DNA of 64,000 nt from Pseudoalteromonas sp. OOF1S-7 (GTDB taxonomy: Bacteria > Pseudomonadota > Gammaproteobacteria > Enterobacterales > Alteromonadaceae): the NCBI RefSeq assembly GCF_022347765.1, contig NZ_JAKRFZ010000002.1:124001-188000 (forward strand), written 5' to 3'. Below, piece by piece: positions 47,153 through 55,714 of this stretch. Positions within the stretch are counted from its first letter, which is position 1, and the number at the start of each line of letters is the position of its first letter. Position numbers and translations under genes: made by a program. The notes under the pieces were generated by a model. The model was given only the letters and a program-made list of their open reading frames with translations, searched no databases and had not been told where the DNA came from.

Positions 47153-48634
47153 TTAGTTTTCCAGCAACTGATATAAACGACTGGTCACGCCATTGGTCCA
47201 GCCAAAGCCTTGTTGAACCAGGTATTCACCGCCACCGGCTCGCACACCAGGCTCGACCACATTGTACTTTTCAAGCAAACAACCGTGCTGTTCAAAATCG
47301 CGCTCCAGCATCGCAAGCCAGCGTCTGGCAATACTGGTTGCCAGCTTCTGATACCCGTAGTTTAGCAAGCCATTGACCGCAAACCATTGCAGTGGTGCCC
47401 AGCCATTTGGACTGTCCCATTGCTGTGTGGTATCGGTCAGCGTGGTGACAAGCCCGCCCGCTTTTAGAAAGTCTTGCTCCAGTCGCTGCACCATAGCTTC
47501 GGCCTGCGGTTGGCTGGCCATACCCAAAAACAGTGGCACAACCCCAGCCAGTGACATTACCTGACTGCGTGTTTGCAAAGCAATATGATAGTCCATAAAC
47601 CAGCCCTGCTCTTTGTCCCATAAATAGGCCTGGATCAGACGCTTGCGCTGTTGAGTCAGTTGCAGGAAATAAGCACTTTGCTGAGCCTGGCCGAGCGCGG
47701 CATAACACTCACTGAGCTGCCACTCCAGTTGCTGCAACAGCGCATTCAGATCGACAGGGATACGTTGCACCGTATTGATACTGCACAGTTGCTCGGGGTC
47801 ATCCAGCCAGCGGCTGCTGAAATCCCAGCCCGATTCGCAGGCGGCACGAATATTTCGATAGAACATAGCACGATGCTCAGGCTCCAGCATCTCGGCGGCC
47901 TCAATGTCCTCTTTATAAGACTCAGGTCTCGGCTGCGCACAGTCATCCCAGAACCGGTTCATCACGCCACCGCAGGGCATACGCACAACCCGTCGACTTT
48001 CACTCAGCTGGTCGTTGAGTTTTTCACTGTCTGCCATCCAAAAAGCGTGCTCGGCTTGTAACGCTTCGGTTACTTTTTTTAGCCAGGCCTGGTCCTGATG
48101 ATGCGTTTGCCACAGCAAAGACACCATCAGCGCGGTCACTGGCGGCTGCGAGCGACTGGTGTAATAACTGCGATTGCCATTGGGCACATGACCAATGCGC
48201 GCTATCAGGCTGACAAAATTATCGAGCATGTTAGACACTTGATCGGTACGACCGGCATCCAACAGTCCCAGCGCGGTAAAATAACTGTCCCAGTAGTAAA
48301 TTTCATTAAAGCGACCGCCGGGAACAGTATAGCTCGCAGGCAAATCCAGTAATGACGAGGCATTGCCCGCCTGTGGTGCACGCTCAAGACGTACCCATAA
48401 CTGGCTGATATAGTCTTTAACCGATTTCGCATGCAGTGCCGCCAGCTCAGGTTGCGGCGCAAACTCAAAGTGTTGGGCAACGAAGGCCGCCAGGTCCTCT
48501 GGCATCTCGCGATCATACAGAGTGCAAGCCTGCTCCCAGCTGGTTTTTGGAATGGCATCGGCAAAGTGCTTACTGTCGGAAAAAATGGCCTGCATTTGCA
48601 CCGCTTTAAACAAGTTTGACTGTTCAAACTGCAT
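47153..48634 (-). CDS. treF: Cytoplasmic GH37 trehalase
   Basis: This 493-residue enzyme splits trehalose into two glucose. Both trehalase signatures are present (PGGRFNEIYYWDSYF and QWDSPNGWAPLQ). The catalytic acid is D271 (ESGWDFSSRW) and the base is E470 (GGGEYLVQQGFGWTNGV, with E as fourth residue). No signal peptide is seen, so it acts in the cytoplasm, like TreF. It follows the MFS gene with a 9-base gap and TAGGAG ribosome site, so trehalose import and hydrolysis are coupled. Confidence 0.94.
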   Translation of the reverse strand: MQFEQSNLFKAVQMQAIFSDSKHFADAIPKTSWEQACTLYDREMPEDLAAFVAQHFEFAPQPELAALHAKSVKDYISQLWVRLERAPQAGNASSLLDLPASYTVPGGRFNEIYYWDSYFTALGLLDAGRTDQVSNMLDNFVSLIARIGHVPNGNRSYYTSRSQPPVTALMVSLLWQTHHQDQAWLKKVTEALQAEHAFWMADSEKLNDQLSESRRVVRMPCGGVMNRFWDDCAQPRPESYKEDIEAAEMLEPEHRAMFYRNIRAACESGWDFSSRWLDDPEQLCSINTVQRIPVDLNALLQQLEWQLSECYAALGQAQQSAYFLQLTQQRKRLIQAYLWDKEQGWFMDYHIALQTRSQVMSLAGVVPLFLGMASQPQAEAMVQRLEQDFLKAGGLVTTLTDTTQQWDSPNGWAPLQWFAVNGLLNYGYQKLATSIARRWLAMLERDFEQHGCLLEKYNVVEPGVRAGGGEYLVQQGFGWTNGVTSRLYQLLEN

Positions 48635-48643
48635 CGGGAACTC

Positions 48644-49879
48644 CTAAAGTGCGCAAGCGCTGGTCTGTGCCTGAGCGCGTCGCTTAAACAAAAATAACGT
48701 AATGGCAATGCCGAACATGGGGATCAGAGACAGATAAAACGCCTGCTGGCCGCCGATGTATTCAAATACAAACCCGGTGATCAGCGAGCCAGTGGTGCCA
48801 CCCAGAGCCGAGAAAACCACTATCAGACCGGTCATTGGGGCATGCAGGCGCTCGGCCAGACTGCTCAGCATCACTGAGTTAATCACCGGGTAAATGGGTG
48901 CCATCAACAGGCCAATCAAAGGCATCAGGTAGGCCGCAAGCGGCGCATCAAACAGGCTATTCACCGCACGTGGTTCAAGGTTTTCAGTCATAGGTAAGGT
49001 CAGCAACACCAGTGCCGCCATGCCGATCAGGCACACATTCAGTAGGCTGTACCAGTGAACATGTTTGAGTAACTGACCTGCCAGCAGGCGACCTATCGCC
49101 AGACTGGCAGCAAAAATACTGGTTAGCTGAACCGCAATATCAACCGGTAAATTTAAAACCTGATTGTTGAATGTGGGCAGCCAGGTACCTACTCCCTGCT
49201 CTATGAGCACGTATAAGAATGCCGACAGCACAAACACCAGCACCAGGGGCTGATATGCCAGTCTCAGCATACCCATAAACTCGTCTTTCAGAGGCAGTTC
49301 GTTACTGTGTTGTGGCTTTTTCATCGGTGCACTGAGCACCAACAGAGCCGTGACCAGCGTCAGCGCGCCAAGCAGGTAGTAGACATTAAGCCAGGACAAC
49401 GAATCGGCCTGCTCACCGATAAACGCCGCAAAGATCCAGTAACCACTGAGCACGCCCACCATAAACAAGCCTTCAATGGTGTTGAGCAAGCTGGAGTGCC
49501 CCTTTGCATCCTCTGTGACCTGGCCAATGAGCGCATACACTGTCACCTTGACTATGGCAAAGGCACAGCCAACGCTGGCGAATAAGGCTTTTAATGCCCA
49601 GAATGCCCCAAGCACAGGGGTGAGCAGACACATAACTGAGACCACAAATAGCGCCCCCAGCAGCGCCAGCCGATAACCAATGCGTGGAATAAACGAGGCA
49701 ACAAGGAAAGATACAATGGCGATGGGTATGTCTTTAAAGCCCTCCAGGCTGGCAGCCTGAGCTTTTGACACGTCAAAGGTGTTGATCGCCTGCAATATGA
49801 CAGTGCCGACACTGTTGAGCAAAATCGCAAACAAAAAGTAGCAGGCCGCCATGGCCACCACGACTCTGGTGTGCTTCAT
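48644..49879 (-). CDS. MFS permease of the trehalose locus
   Basis: This 411-residue, twelve-helix MFS transporter begins MKHTRVVVAMAACYFLFAIL. It shows SFIPRIGYRLALLGAL between helices 2 and 3 and a charged central loop (APMKKPQHSNELPLKDEF). It is the first gene of the unit with treF and has a LacI-type palindrome in front, so trehalose uptake is the best guess; the substrate itself cannot be read from the sequence. Confidence 0.83.
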   Translation of the reverse strand: MKHTRVVVAMAACYFLFAILLNSVGTVILQAINTFDVSKAQAASLEGFKDIPIAIVSFLVASFIPRIGYRLALLGALFVVSVMCLLTPVLGAFWALKALFASVGCAFAIVKVTVYALIGQVTEDAKGHSSLLNTIEGLFMVGVLSGYWIFAAFIGEQADSLSWLNVYYLLGALTLVTALLVLSAPMKKPQHSNELPLKDEFMGMLRLAYQPLVLVFVLSAFLYVLIEQGVGTWLPTFNNQVLNLPVDIAVQLTSIFAASLAIGRLLAGQLLKHVHWYSLLNVCLIGMAALVLLTLPMTENLEPRAVNSLFDAPLAAYLMPLIGLLMAPIYPVINSVMLSSLAERLHAPMTGLIVVFSALGGTTGSLITGFVFEYIGGQQAFYLSLIPMFGIAITLFLFKRRAQAQTSACAL

Positions 49880-49933
49880 AAAGGTACTCTGTAACCATTC
49901 AATAACAGTCAGTCTAGCCGTGCCAATTTATTT

Positions 49934-49949
49934 TTGCAATCGTTTGCAA
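49934..49949. promoter_or_regulatory. LacI-type operator before the MFS-treF unit
   Basis: TTGCAATCGTTTGCAA is a 16-base palindrome with one mismatched pair and the CG centre typical of LacI-family sites. It lies 55 bases upstream of the MFS start, and matches the site at 51232-51245. Confidence 0.8.
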
Positions 49950-50035
49950 TTTAAAATTTAAAATTTGCTCGGTTCGTTTACAGAGGCAGCCGTGGGGGCA
50001 CCCGATAGTTACGGTGCTAACCGGCCCAGCAACAC

Positions 50036-51040
50036 TCAGCTCGACTGACGTTTAATCAGCTCCACATCCAGCTGGGTGGGCTGCGGCTTATCGCCATGCA
50101 ATTGAGCCAGTAACTTGTCGACCAGCACTTGCCCGGCCAGACGGGTATTTTGTTTAATTGTGGTCAGTGACGGCGAGCTGATATCCGCCATCGCAATATC
50201 ATCAAACCCAACAATGCGAACATCATTGGGAATACTGACATAGCGTTCTTTCAGAGCTTTCATTGCGCCCAGAGCAACCATATCACTACAGGCAAAAATA
50301 CCATCAAAGCTCAGGCCTTCGCTAAGCAAAGTCTGGTTAATCACGTCATACGCAGCCTGACTGGTAATGTCGATTTTCAGTAACGAGGCCGTTGCGTCAG
50401 GTGTTTTATCTATCTGATGGCAATAGCCACGATAGCGCTCTGCCAGCTCCGCATGGGCCGGGTCGCCTATAAACATCAATCGGCGTGCGCCCTGATCCAG
50501 TAAATGCTGGGTTGCCGTACAGCCCGCCTGATAGTTGTCACTGCCGACAATTGGATAATCCCCTTCAGTTTTAGGGTCGCCCCACACTACCAAAGGCGTG
50601 CCCGCACTTGCCGCCCGTTCGATACGTGCCTGCTGTTTACCCTGGCCAACCACAATCACCCCATCGGCGCGGCGGCCATCGATGAAATAGCCGTGCCAGT
50701 CATCCCCAGCCATATAAGAATTTGACAGCAGCAGCTCATAGCCCTGTTGATTGACCGCCAGATTGATGTCACTCACCACTTTAAGTAAAAAAGGGTCATC
50801 AATTGATTGCTCCGTCTCAGCATCGAAGTTGATCAGCACCGCAATAACATTGGTTTTTTGTAATCTGAGACGGCTGGCTGCAGCATTAAGACTGAAGTTG
50901 TGTTTTTTCGCCAGCGCCTGCAACTTATTGCGGGTTTCCTCTTTGATCAGCGGATTATTATTCAGTGCCCGCGATGCGGTAGACGTCGACACGCCAGCCA
51001 GTTTTGCCAAGTCCGCGAGTTTCATTTTTTTTGACTGCAT
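50036..51040 (-). CDS. LacI-family repressor of the trehalose locus
   Basis: This 334-residue regulator has the N-terminal LacI helix-turn-helix (LADLAKLAGVSTSTASRALN, residues ~7-26), hinge helix NAAASRLRLQ and a periplasmic-binding-like effector domain (IFACSDMVALGAMKAL; VRIVGFDDIAMADISSPSLT). The genes at its two sides (MFS-treF and the TonB receptor) share a palindrome TTGCAAwCGwTTGCAA fit for such a protein, so it probably represses both until trehalose or a derivative is present. Confidence 0.9.
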   Translation of the reverse strand: MQSKKMKLADLAKLAGVSTSTASRALNNNPLIKEETRNKLQALAKKHNFSLNAAASRLRLQKTNVIAVLINFDAETEQSIDDPFLLKVVSDINLAVNQQGYELLLSNSYMAGDDWHGYFIDGRRADGVIVVGQGKQQARIERAASAGTPLVVWGDPKTEGDYPIVGSDNYQAGCTATQHLLDQGARRLMFIGDPAHAELAERYRGYCHQIDKTPDATASLLKIDITSQAAYDVINQTLLSEGLSFDGIFACSDMVALGAMKALKERYVSIPNDVRIVGFDDIAMADISSPSLTTIKQNTRLAGQVLVDKLLAQLHGDKPQPTQLDVELIKRQSS

Positions 51041-51231
51041 CTTTACCGCACCACCAAAGAACTATTGTAACAAGTTGAATATATTAATTTTAAAGACAGT
51101 GTCAATGTCCGTAAACTGCATTATAGCGCAGCGTTTACTCACCTGTCTTACCTTTTCTGAACGCATTTAAGTACTCATCGGTCCAGTAACAGGTTTGCTG
51201 AAGTGGGCCAAAAAAGTTGCAAACACCCTAT

Positions 51232-51245
51232 TGCAAACGTTTGCA
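51232..51245. promoter_or_regulatory. LacI-type operator before the TonB receptor
   Basis: TGCAAACGTTTGCA is a perfect 14-base palindrome with CG centre, 155 bases before the receptor start and between it and the divergent repressor gene. A half-site (GTTGCAAAC) lies about 15 bases upstream. Confidence 0.82.
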
Positions 51246-51399
51246 TAACGTTCTATTTTAAAATGACGCCGCGTGCATCCTTTGCTCTGTCGTGTTTTAA
51301 CAAACCGAACATGACAGACGGCGCATAACAATAGCAATGAGCACAGCCTGAGCTGTGCAGACACTGACAACACATATGACAACCAAGGGGGCAGTTCCT

Positions 51400-53652
51400 G
51401 TGAACCTAGGCAACAAATACTCTTTAATCGCATCCGCGGTGGCAGCAGCCATTACCGTATCGGGCGCTGCACAGGCGCAGCAACAAGCCACAAAGCAAGA
51501 CAAAAAAGTCGAAACCATCATTGTATCGGGTACACCCGGTGGTGCCGGTATCCGTAAACTGGACGCCAGTTTTGCAGTGACTAACGTCGATGCCGTACAA
51601 ATTGAACGCCTGGCGCCAAAAAGCACGGCGGATCTGCTTAAATCTGTACCTGGGATCTGGGTTGAGAGCTCAGGTGGTGAATCCGGTGCCAACGTATTTG
51701 TACGCGGCTTTCCAGGCGGTGGTGACGCACCATTTTTGACCGTTAGCCTGCAGGGTTCGCCTATCTACCCAGCCCCGACTTTGTCGTTCCTGGAAAACTC
51801 GTCTATTTTCCGACTTGATGAAACCATTGCCCGGATGGAAGGCCTGCGTGGCGGACCAAATCCGGTTGTTTCAAACGGCCAGCCTGGCCTGACAACCAAC
51901 TTCCACCTCAAGCGTGGCTCAGAAGATACCGAAGGCACAGTTAAATACACCACCTCAGATTACGGATTACAGCGTATCGACGGCGTACTCAGTGGTGAAC
52001 TCAGCGATGATTTCTACTACATGATTGGTGGCTATGCAAAACGCTCTTCCGGGATCCGTGATGCGGGCTTTACCTCAGAAAAAGGCCACCAGTTCACCAT
52101 TAACCTGACCAAAGAATTCGACAATGGCGAATTCAATGTCTATACCCGTCAAACCGACGACACCGGCGCCTGGTACCTGCCAACCCCGCTTAATGTGGAT
52201 GGCATTGATGCAGGCTTTACACAGTTGGGTACCCTGAACCGCCAGGCCGTCATTCATGTTGCCGGTCAGGACATGGAGATTGACCTGGGTGAAGGCCGCG
52301 GCTGGAAGGGCCATGTTTCGGGCGGTAGTCTGAAACTGGAACTGGCTAATGGCTGGCAGTTGATAGACCGCTTTAGCCTGACAAACGGCGACGCAAATAC
52401 CTATGGTCTGGTGCCTGACGGTGCAGCAACAACCTTAGCCAGCGTGGCTGATGACGGTATCAGCGCAACAGGTGCTGTGACCGGTACTGTTTACGACGGC
52501 GATACCTGGGTACAGAACTATGGTCGCTGGGTTGTGCTTAAAGAGATTGAGGCATTCACCAATGATTTAGCCATCAGTAAAGCGTTCTCATCAGTGAACA
52601 GTGCCTTTGGTATTTACACGGCAACCACTTCAGCAAAAGACTGGTGGAGCCTGGGCAACTCTGCATATCACGTACTCACCGCTGGAGGCGAGGCGCTCAC
52701 TGGTATTGAGTGTAACAACAGCGCAGACGGTTGTGGCTTTAATTACGACATCAACAGTACTGGCGACGCAACCACAGTGGCGTTTTACACCACCCACAGC
52801 TATCGTGCTACCGACTCTCTCACGCTGGATTTAGGCCTGCGCAGCGAAAAGCACGAAGTTGACTACTCGGTGGATGAAGGGCTGGACGGCACCATCGACA
52901 AGTTTGTTACCTATGATGAGCGCAAAACCTCCTGGACCCTGGGTGCCGACTTTAAACTGAATGACCAAAGTGGTGTGTTTGCGCGTATGAACAAAGGCTA
53001 CAAAATGCCTTACTTTGACGATTTTCGCGACAACTACGGCGCCTATCAGGGTGGTGAGCGTCTGATCAAAGAAGTGACCCAGGCTGAGATCGGCTATAAA
53101 TACATGGGTGAAAGCAGCGACGTATTCGCCACATTATTTGCCAATGAAGTACAGGGCGACACTTTTGTGCGCAAACCTGGCGACCCTGCGGAGATCCTAA
53201 CCAACGAAGCCATGGGTATTGAGGTCGATTATAACTTCAATCACAGCTCTGGTTTTAGTGTCAATATGAATGCCACATGGCAGAAAACCGAAATCACAGA
53301 AAGTCCGAACAATGTCGGTAACGAAGCGCAACGTCAGCCTGGCTGGCAGGTACGTGTGACCCCGAGCTACGAATTCGAGCTGGGCGATATGTTTGCCACT
53401 GTGTACGGGACGATTTCAGCGGTGGATGACCGTTTTGGTAACAATGAAAACACAGTCGTTCTTGATGGCTACGAGAAGTTTGACCTGGGCTTTACCCTGG
53501 AACCAACGGAGCAGGTAAAACTCATGGTATCAGTGGATAACCTGACCGATGAGCAAGGCATCACCGAGGGAGATCCACGCAATGCCGACGCACCAAACGG
53601 CCGTTATATTATGCCACGCAGTGTTAAGCTCAGCGTCAGCTATAGTTTTTAA
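51400..53652 (+). CDS. TonB-dependent receptor of the trehalose locus
   Basis: The receptor has about 750 residues, a signal peptide ending SGAAQAQQ, and a plug with KVETIIVSGTPGGAG, STADLLKSVPGIWVES, NVFVRGFPGGGDAPF and RMEGLRGGPNPVV. The barrel ends in MPRSVKLSVSYSF. I take the GTG at 51400 as start, with AAGGGGG 8 bases before; an ATG at 51376 is also possible. With the LacI-type operator and the neighbouring treF-MFS unit, it most likely imports trehalose or related alpha-glucosides through the outer membrane. Confidence 0.9.
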   Translation: MNLGNKYSLIASAVAAAITVSGAAQAQQQATKQDKKVETIIVSGTPGGAGIRKLDASFAVTNVDAVQIERLAPKSTADLLKSVPGIWVESSGGESGANVFVRGFPGGGDAPFLTVSLQGSPIYPAPTLSFLENSSIFRLDETIARMEGLRGGPNPVVSNGQPGLTTNFHLKRGSEDTEGTVKYTTSDYGLQRIDGVLSGELSDDFYYMIGGYAKRSSGIRDAGFTSEKGHQFTINLTKEFDNGEFNVYTRQTDDTGAWYLPTPLNVDGIDAGFTQLGTLNRQAVIHVAGQDMEIDLGEGRGWKGHVSGGSLKLELANGWQLIDRFSLTNGDANTYGLVPDGAATTLASVADDGISATGAVTGTVYDGDTWVQNYGRWVVLKEIEAFTNDLAISKAFSSVNSAFGIYTATTSAKDWWSLGNSAYHVLTAGGEALTGIECNNSADGCGFNYDINSTGDATTVAFYTTHSYRATDSLTLDLGLRSEKHEVDYSVDEGLDGTIDKFVTYDERKTSWTLGADFKLNDQSGVFARMNKGYKMPYFDDFRDNYGAYQGGERLIKEVTQAEIGYKYMGESSDVFATLFANEVQGDTFVRKPGDPAEILTNEAMGIEVDYNFNHSSGFSVNMNATWQKTEITESPNNVGNEAQRQPGWQVRVTPSYEFELGDMFATVYGTISAVDDRFGNNENTVVLDGYEKFDLGFTLEPTEQVKLMVSVDNLTDEQGITEGDPRNADAPNGRYIMPRSVKLSVSYSF

Positions 53653-53722
53653 TGCCTAATTGTGCCTTCACATTGAACAAGTGTTGAGTGAAACGGGGAT
53701 AACTCCTCCGTGAATACCATCC

Positions 53723-53748
53723 AGCCCGGACGCTACTGCCGGGCTTTT
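53723..53748 (+). terminator. Rho-independent terminator after TonB receptor
   Basis: AGCCCGG and CCGGGCT pair around a 9-base loop and TTTT follows, about 70 bases past the receptor stop. Confidence 0.85.
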
Positions 53749-53855
53749 AAACTTAACACGGTTTGACATGACACATAGTGCCTATTACTGCTTTCATAAG
53801 CGACGGCCCGGCAAACCAGTATCGCTGCGCATGTGCTTTTTCAACTTCCTTTTGG

Positions 53856-54461
53856 CTAGCCACCCGAAACAGAAAAAAACATCATGAAAAATAACAATGC
53901 TATGATAACGTGCCCGCAATAATACCTTCGAGCTTTGCTATGTGGTGTGAGTAAAGAGTCTTCGGACAGGTTATTCCACTCCTTGATAATTGTGTTAATG
54001 TGAGCAGGTAAATCCCCTTCAAGCAATAGTTTCTCTTCTTGTTTAAACAGTAATTCTTCTATATCCCGAGCTAAATTGGCGTAACGAGCCGCTGAAGAGC
54101 GATGCATTTCAGCCCTTTCGCCAAACCTGGCCTGACTCACTATGCCTGAGATGACAGCTGCAATCCCCCCTATAAAAATGACAATGTGCTGATGCTTAAT
54201 ACTGCCCCAAAACACTTTAGCAGGATCATGAGCAATAAATGAAAACGTTGTTACAAACACAGTGGAGTAGACCAGCACAAAGCCTAGTAGTTGCGACAAA
54301 TTAAAGAGCTTTTCCGCTCTCCTATAATGCCCATCACGCGCTTCTTGACAGCGTTTTAACCAAGTGCCCAGCCGGCTATCGTTCTCAGATCCCATTTTAT
54401 CGTGATGTTCTGTAGCTGTTTTTTGCATTATGTATGACTTGTTAAAATAAAGTGGATTCAT
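53856..54461 (-). CDS. SLATT-domain two-helix membrane protein
   Basis: This 201-residue protein has a soluble N-terminal part with a helix (LGTWLKRCQEARDGHYRRAE), two close membrane segments (LLGFVLVYSTVFVTTFSFIA and IVIFIGGIAAVISGIV), a helical stalk with F-G-E-R-A-E-M-H-R-S-S-A-A-R-Y-A-N-L-A-R-D-I, and a hydrophobic C-terminus. This layout matches the SLATT superfamily, which often serves as a membrane-disrupting effector next to cyclic-nucleotide synthases in anti-phage systems. No synthase or sensor is visible next to it here, so the role is open. Confidence 0.6.
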   Translation of the reverse strand: MNPLYFNKSYIMQKTATEHHDKMGSENDSRLGTWLKRCQEARDGHYRRAEKLFNLSQLLGFVLVYSTVFVTTFSFIAHDPAKVFWGSIKHQHIVIFIGGIAAVISGIVSQARFGERAEMHRSSAARYANLARDIEELLFKQEEKLLLEGDLPAHINTIIKEWNNLSEDSLLTPHSKARRYYCGHVIIALLFFMMFFSVSGG

Positions 54462-54755
54462 TTTACAAGATTCTCTTTTTATTTGATATATAGCCAGGGG
54501 AATATTGTCTGTTGGCCTCGCGGCCAGGCAAAATGAATCTGTTACTAAGCATACCTCGATTTGGAACCCTCGAAGGCTATCTTACATGACCAAGATAGAG
54601 GCTATTGTTTGACATTTGGATGTAGGATATTTTTCCGTTTACTTGTCTCACTTTATGGCTAAGGTGCTTTTTTTCACTTTTATCACTAAACTCTATAACA
54701 CAACAATATAATGATGACTCTTTGCACTGTTTCGCTAAAAAATGGGGGAAATATC

Positions 54756-54947
54756 ATGAATATTGAAGATGTTCGCAACGGAGAATGGGTGGAATATCAT
54801 AAACATCCAGTCGAAGTGCTCAGTATTGATAAACAGCACAACATGGTGACAATTTATGATGCGCGTTTGCAGAGCAAGGTCGACGTCCACATTGACGAGC
54901 TGAAAGATGATCCACAGTGCCACTGCGACTCATATTTGTATTTTTGA
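54756..54947 (+). CDS. Small acidic protein, unknown
   Basis: This is a 63-residue protein beginning MNIEDVRNGEWVEYHKHPVE with a predicted small beta-barrel pattern (EVLSIDKQHNMVTIYDAR) and Cys/Asp at the end (CHCDSYLYF). The ATG at 54756 is preceded by GGGGGA at 8 bases. No family recognised. The 294 bases before it show only AT-rich sequence. Confidence 0.5.
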   Translation: MNIEDVRNGEWVEYHKHPVEVLSIDKQHNMVTIYDARLQSKVDVHIDELKDDPQCHCDSYLYF

Positions 54948-55290
54948 TTCTAGGTGCCTTCAAATAAGGCCTGCCATGTACTTTCTTTAGCAGAACCTGT
55001 TTGAGGGCACTTACGGCTTTGGAAATCTGCCCGGTGCACTGTGTCAGACCTTAACCGCCATCACTACCAAAACAGCCTTTTGCACCACAGCCAAAACCAC
55101 GGCCACCATAAACGCTGCGTACATAAACACACAACCCTGTTATCTTTGCCGCAATTCACAACATTTTAAGTGCAAGCGCTCAGGTACTCTACTTGAATCC
55201 TTGCGTGATACCCCGAAGTATCTGCTGGTCTGGATTTTTTACGAACTGTGATTACACTTAATAGTCAATACTTTAGTAAGGATAGGCAAG
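54948..55290. other. Gene-free stretch
   Basis: This 343-base interval separates two small genes. I see no open frame, palindrome, terminator or RNA gene that I can support. The last part must hold the ribosome site (AAGGAT) of the next gene. Confidence 0.5.
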
Positions 55291-55665
55291 ATGACTGTCA
55301 AACGGACCAATAAAGAAATGGCAAAAGATGCCGCATGTATCGCAGGCGAAACTTTATTATCACCCGGTGTCAGCCTGCTGGCCCAGGGTAAAGGCAAACT
55401 TGGCCTGGCTCATGCTGGAGCAGGTCTGGCAGCCAAGTTGGCGCTGGGGCCGGTAGGTATGCTTTTTGTTGCCGCTAACTCCTACTGTTTGAGCAAAACA
55501 GGACAGAGTTTACTCACCCAGTTCACCACCACGAAAGGCGCTGGTGACCAGAGCTTGCGACAAGAAGTGTCGGAAGCGTTGGAGCAAGGACAGCCCATAG
55601 AGCAAGTAATCGAAAGCGTAATTGAAGATGTGGAAGATATCTATTATGAGAGCAAGTCGTCTTAG
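55291..55665 (+). CDS. DUF6072-like small protein
   Basis: This 124-residue protein starts MTVKRTNKEMAKDAACIAGE and has a Gly/Ala/Leu-rich hydrophobic centre (LGLAHAGAGLAAKLALGPVG and MLFVAANSYCLSKTGQSL) and an acidic tail (VIEDVEDIYYES). The order of motifs fits what I recall of DUF6072, of unknown role. It is convergent with the lanthipeptide ABC transporter gene (50 bases between stops) and is probably not part of that cluster. Confidence 0.5.
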   Translation: MTVKRTNKEMAKDAACIAGETLLSPGVSLLAQGKGKLGLAHAGAGLAAKLALGPVGMLFVAANSYCLSKTGQSLLTQFTTTKGAGDQSLRQEVSEALEQGQPIEQVIESVIEDVEDIYYESKSS

Positions 55666-55714
55666 ACTATCGCCCTTAATAATCAGGTAAAAAGATCCAA
55701 CAACTTCTTTGGGG

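Noticed and set aside
53856..55665. SLATT protein plus two small genes as a defence system
   Set aside because: The genes face different directions with long gaps and no nucleotide synthase or nuclease is visible.
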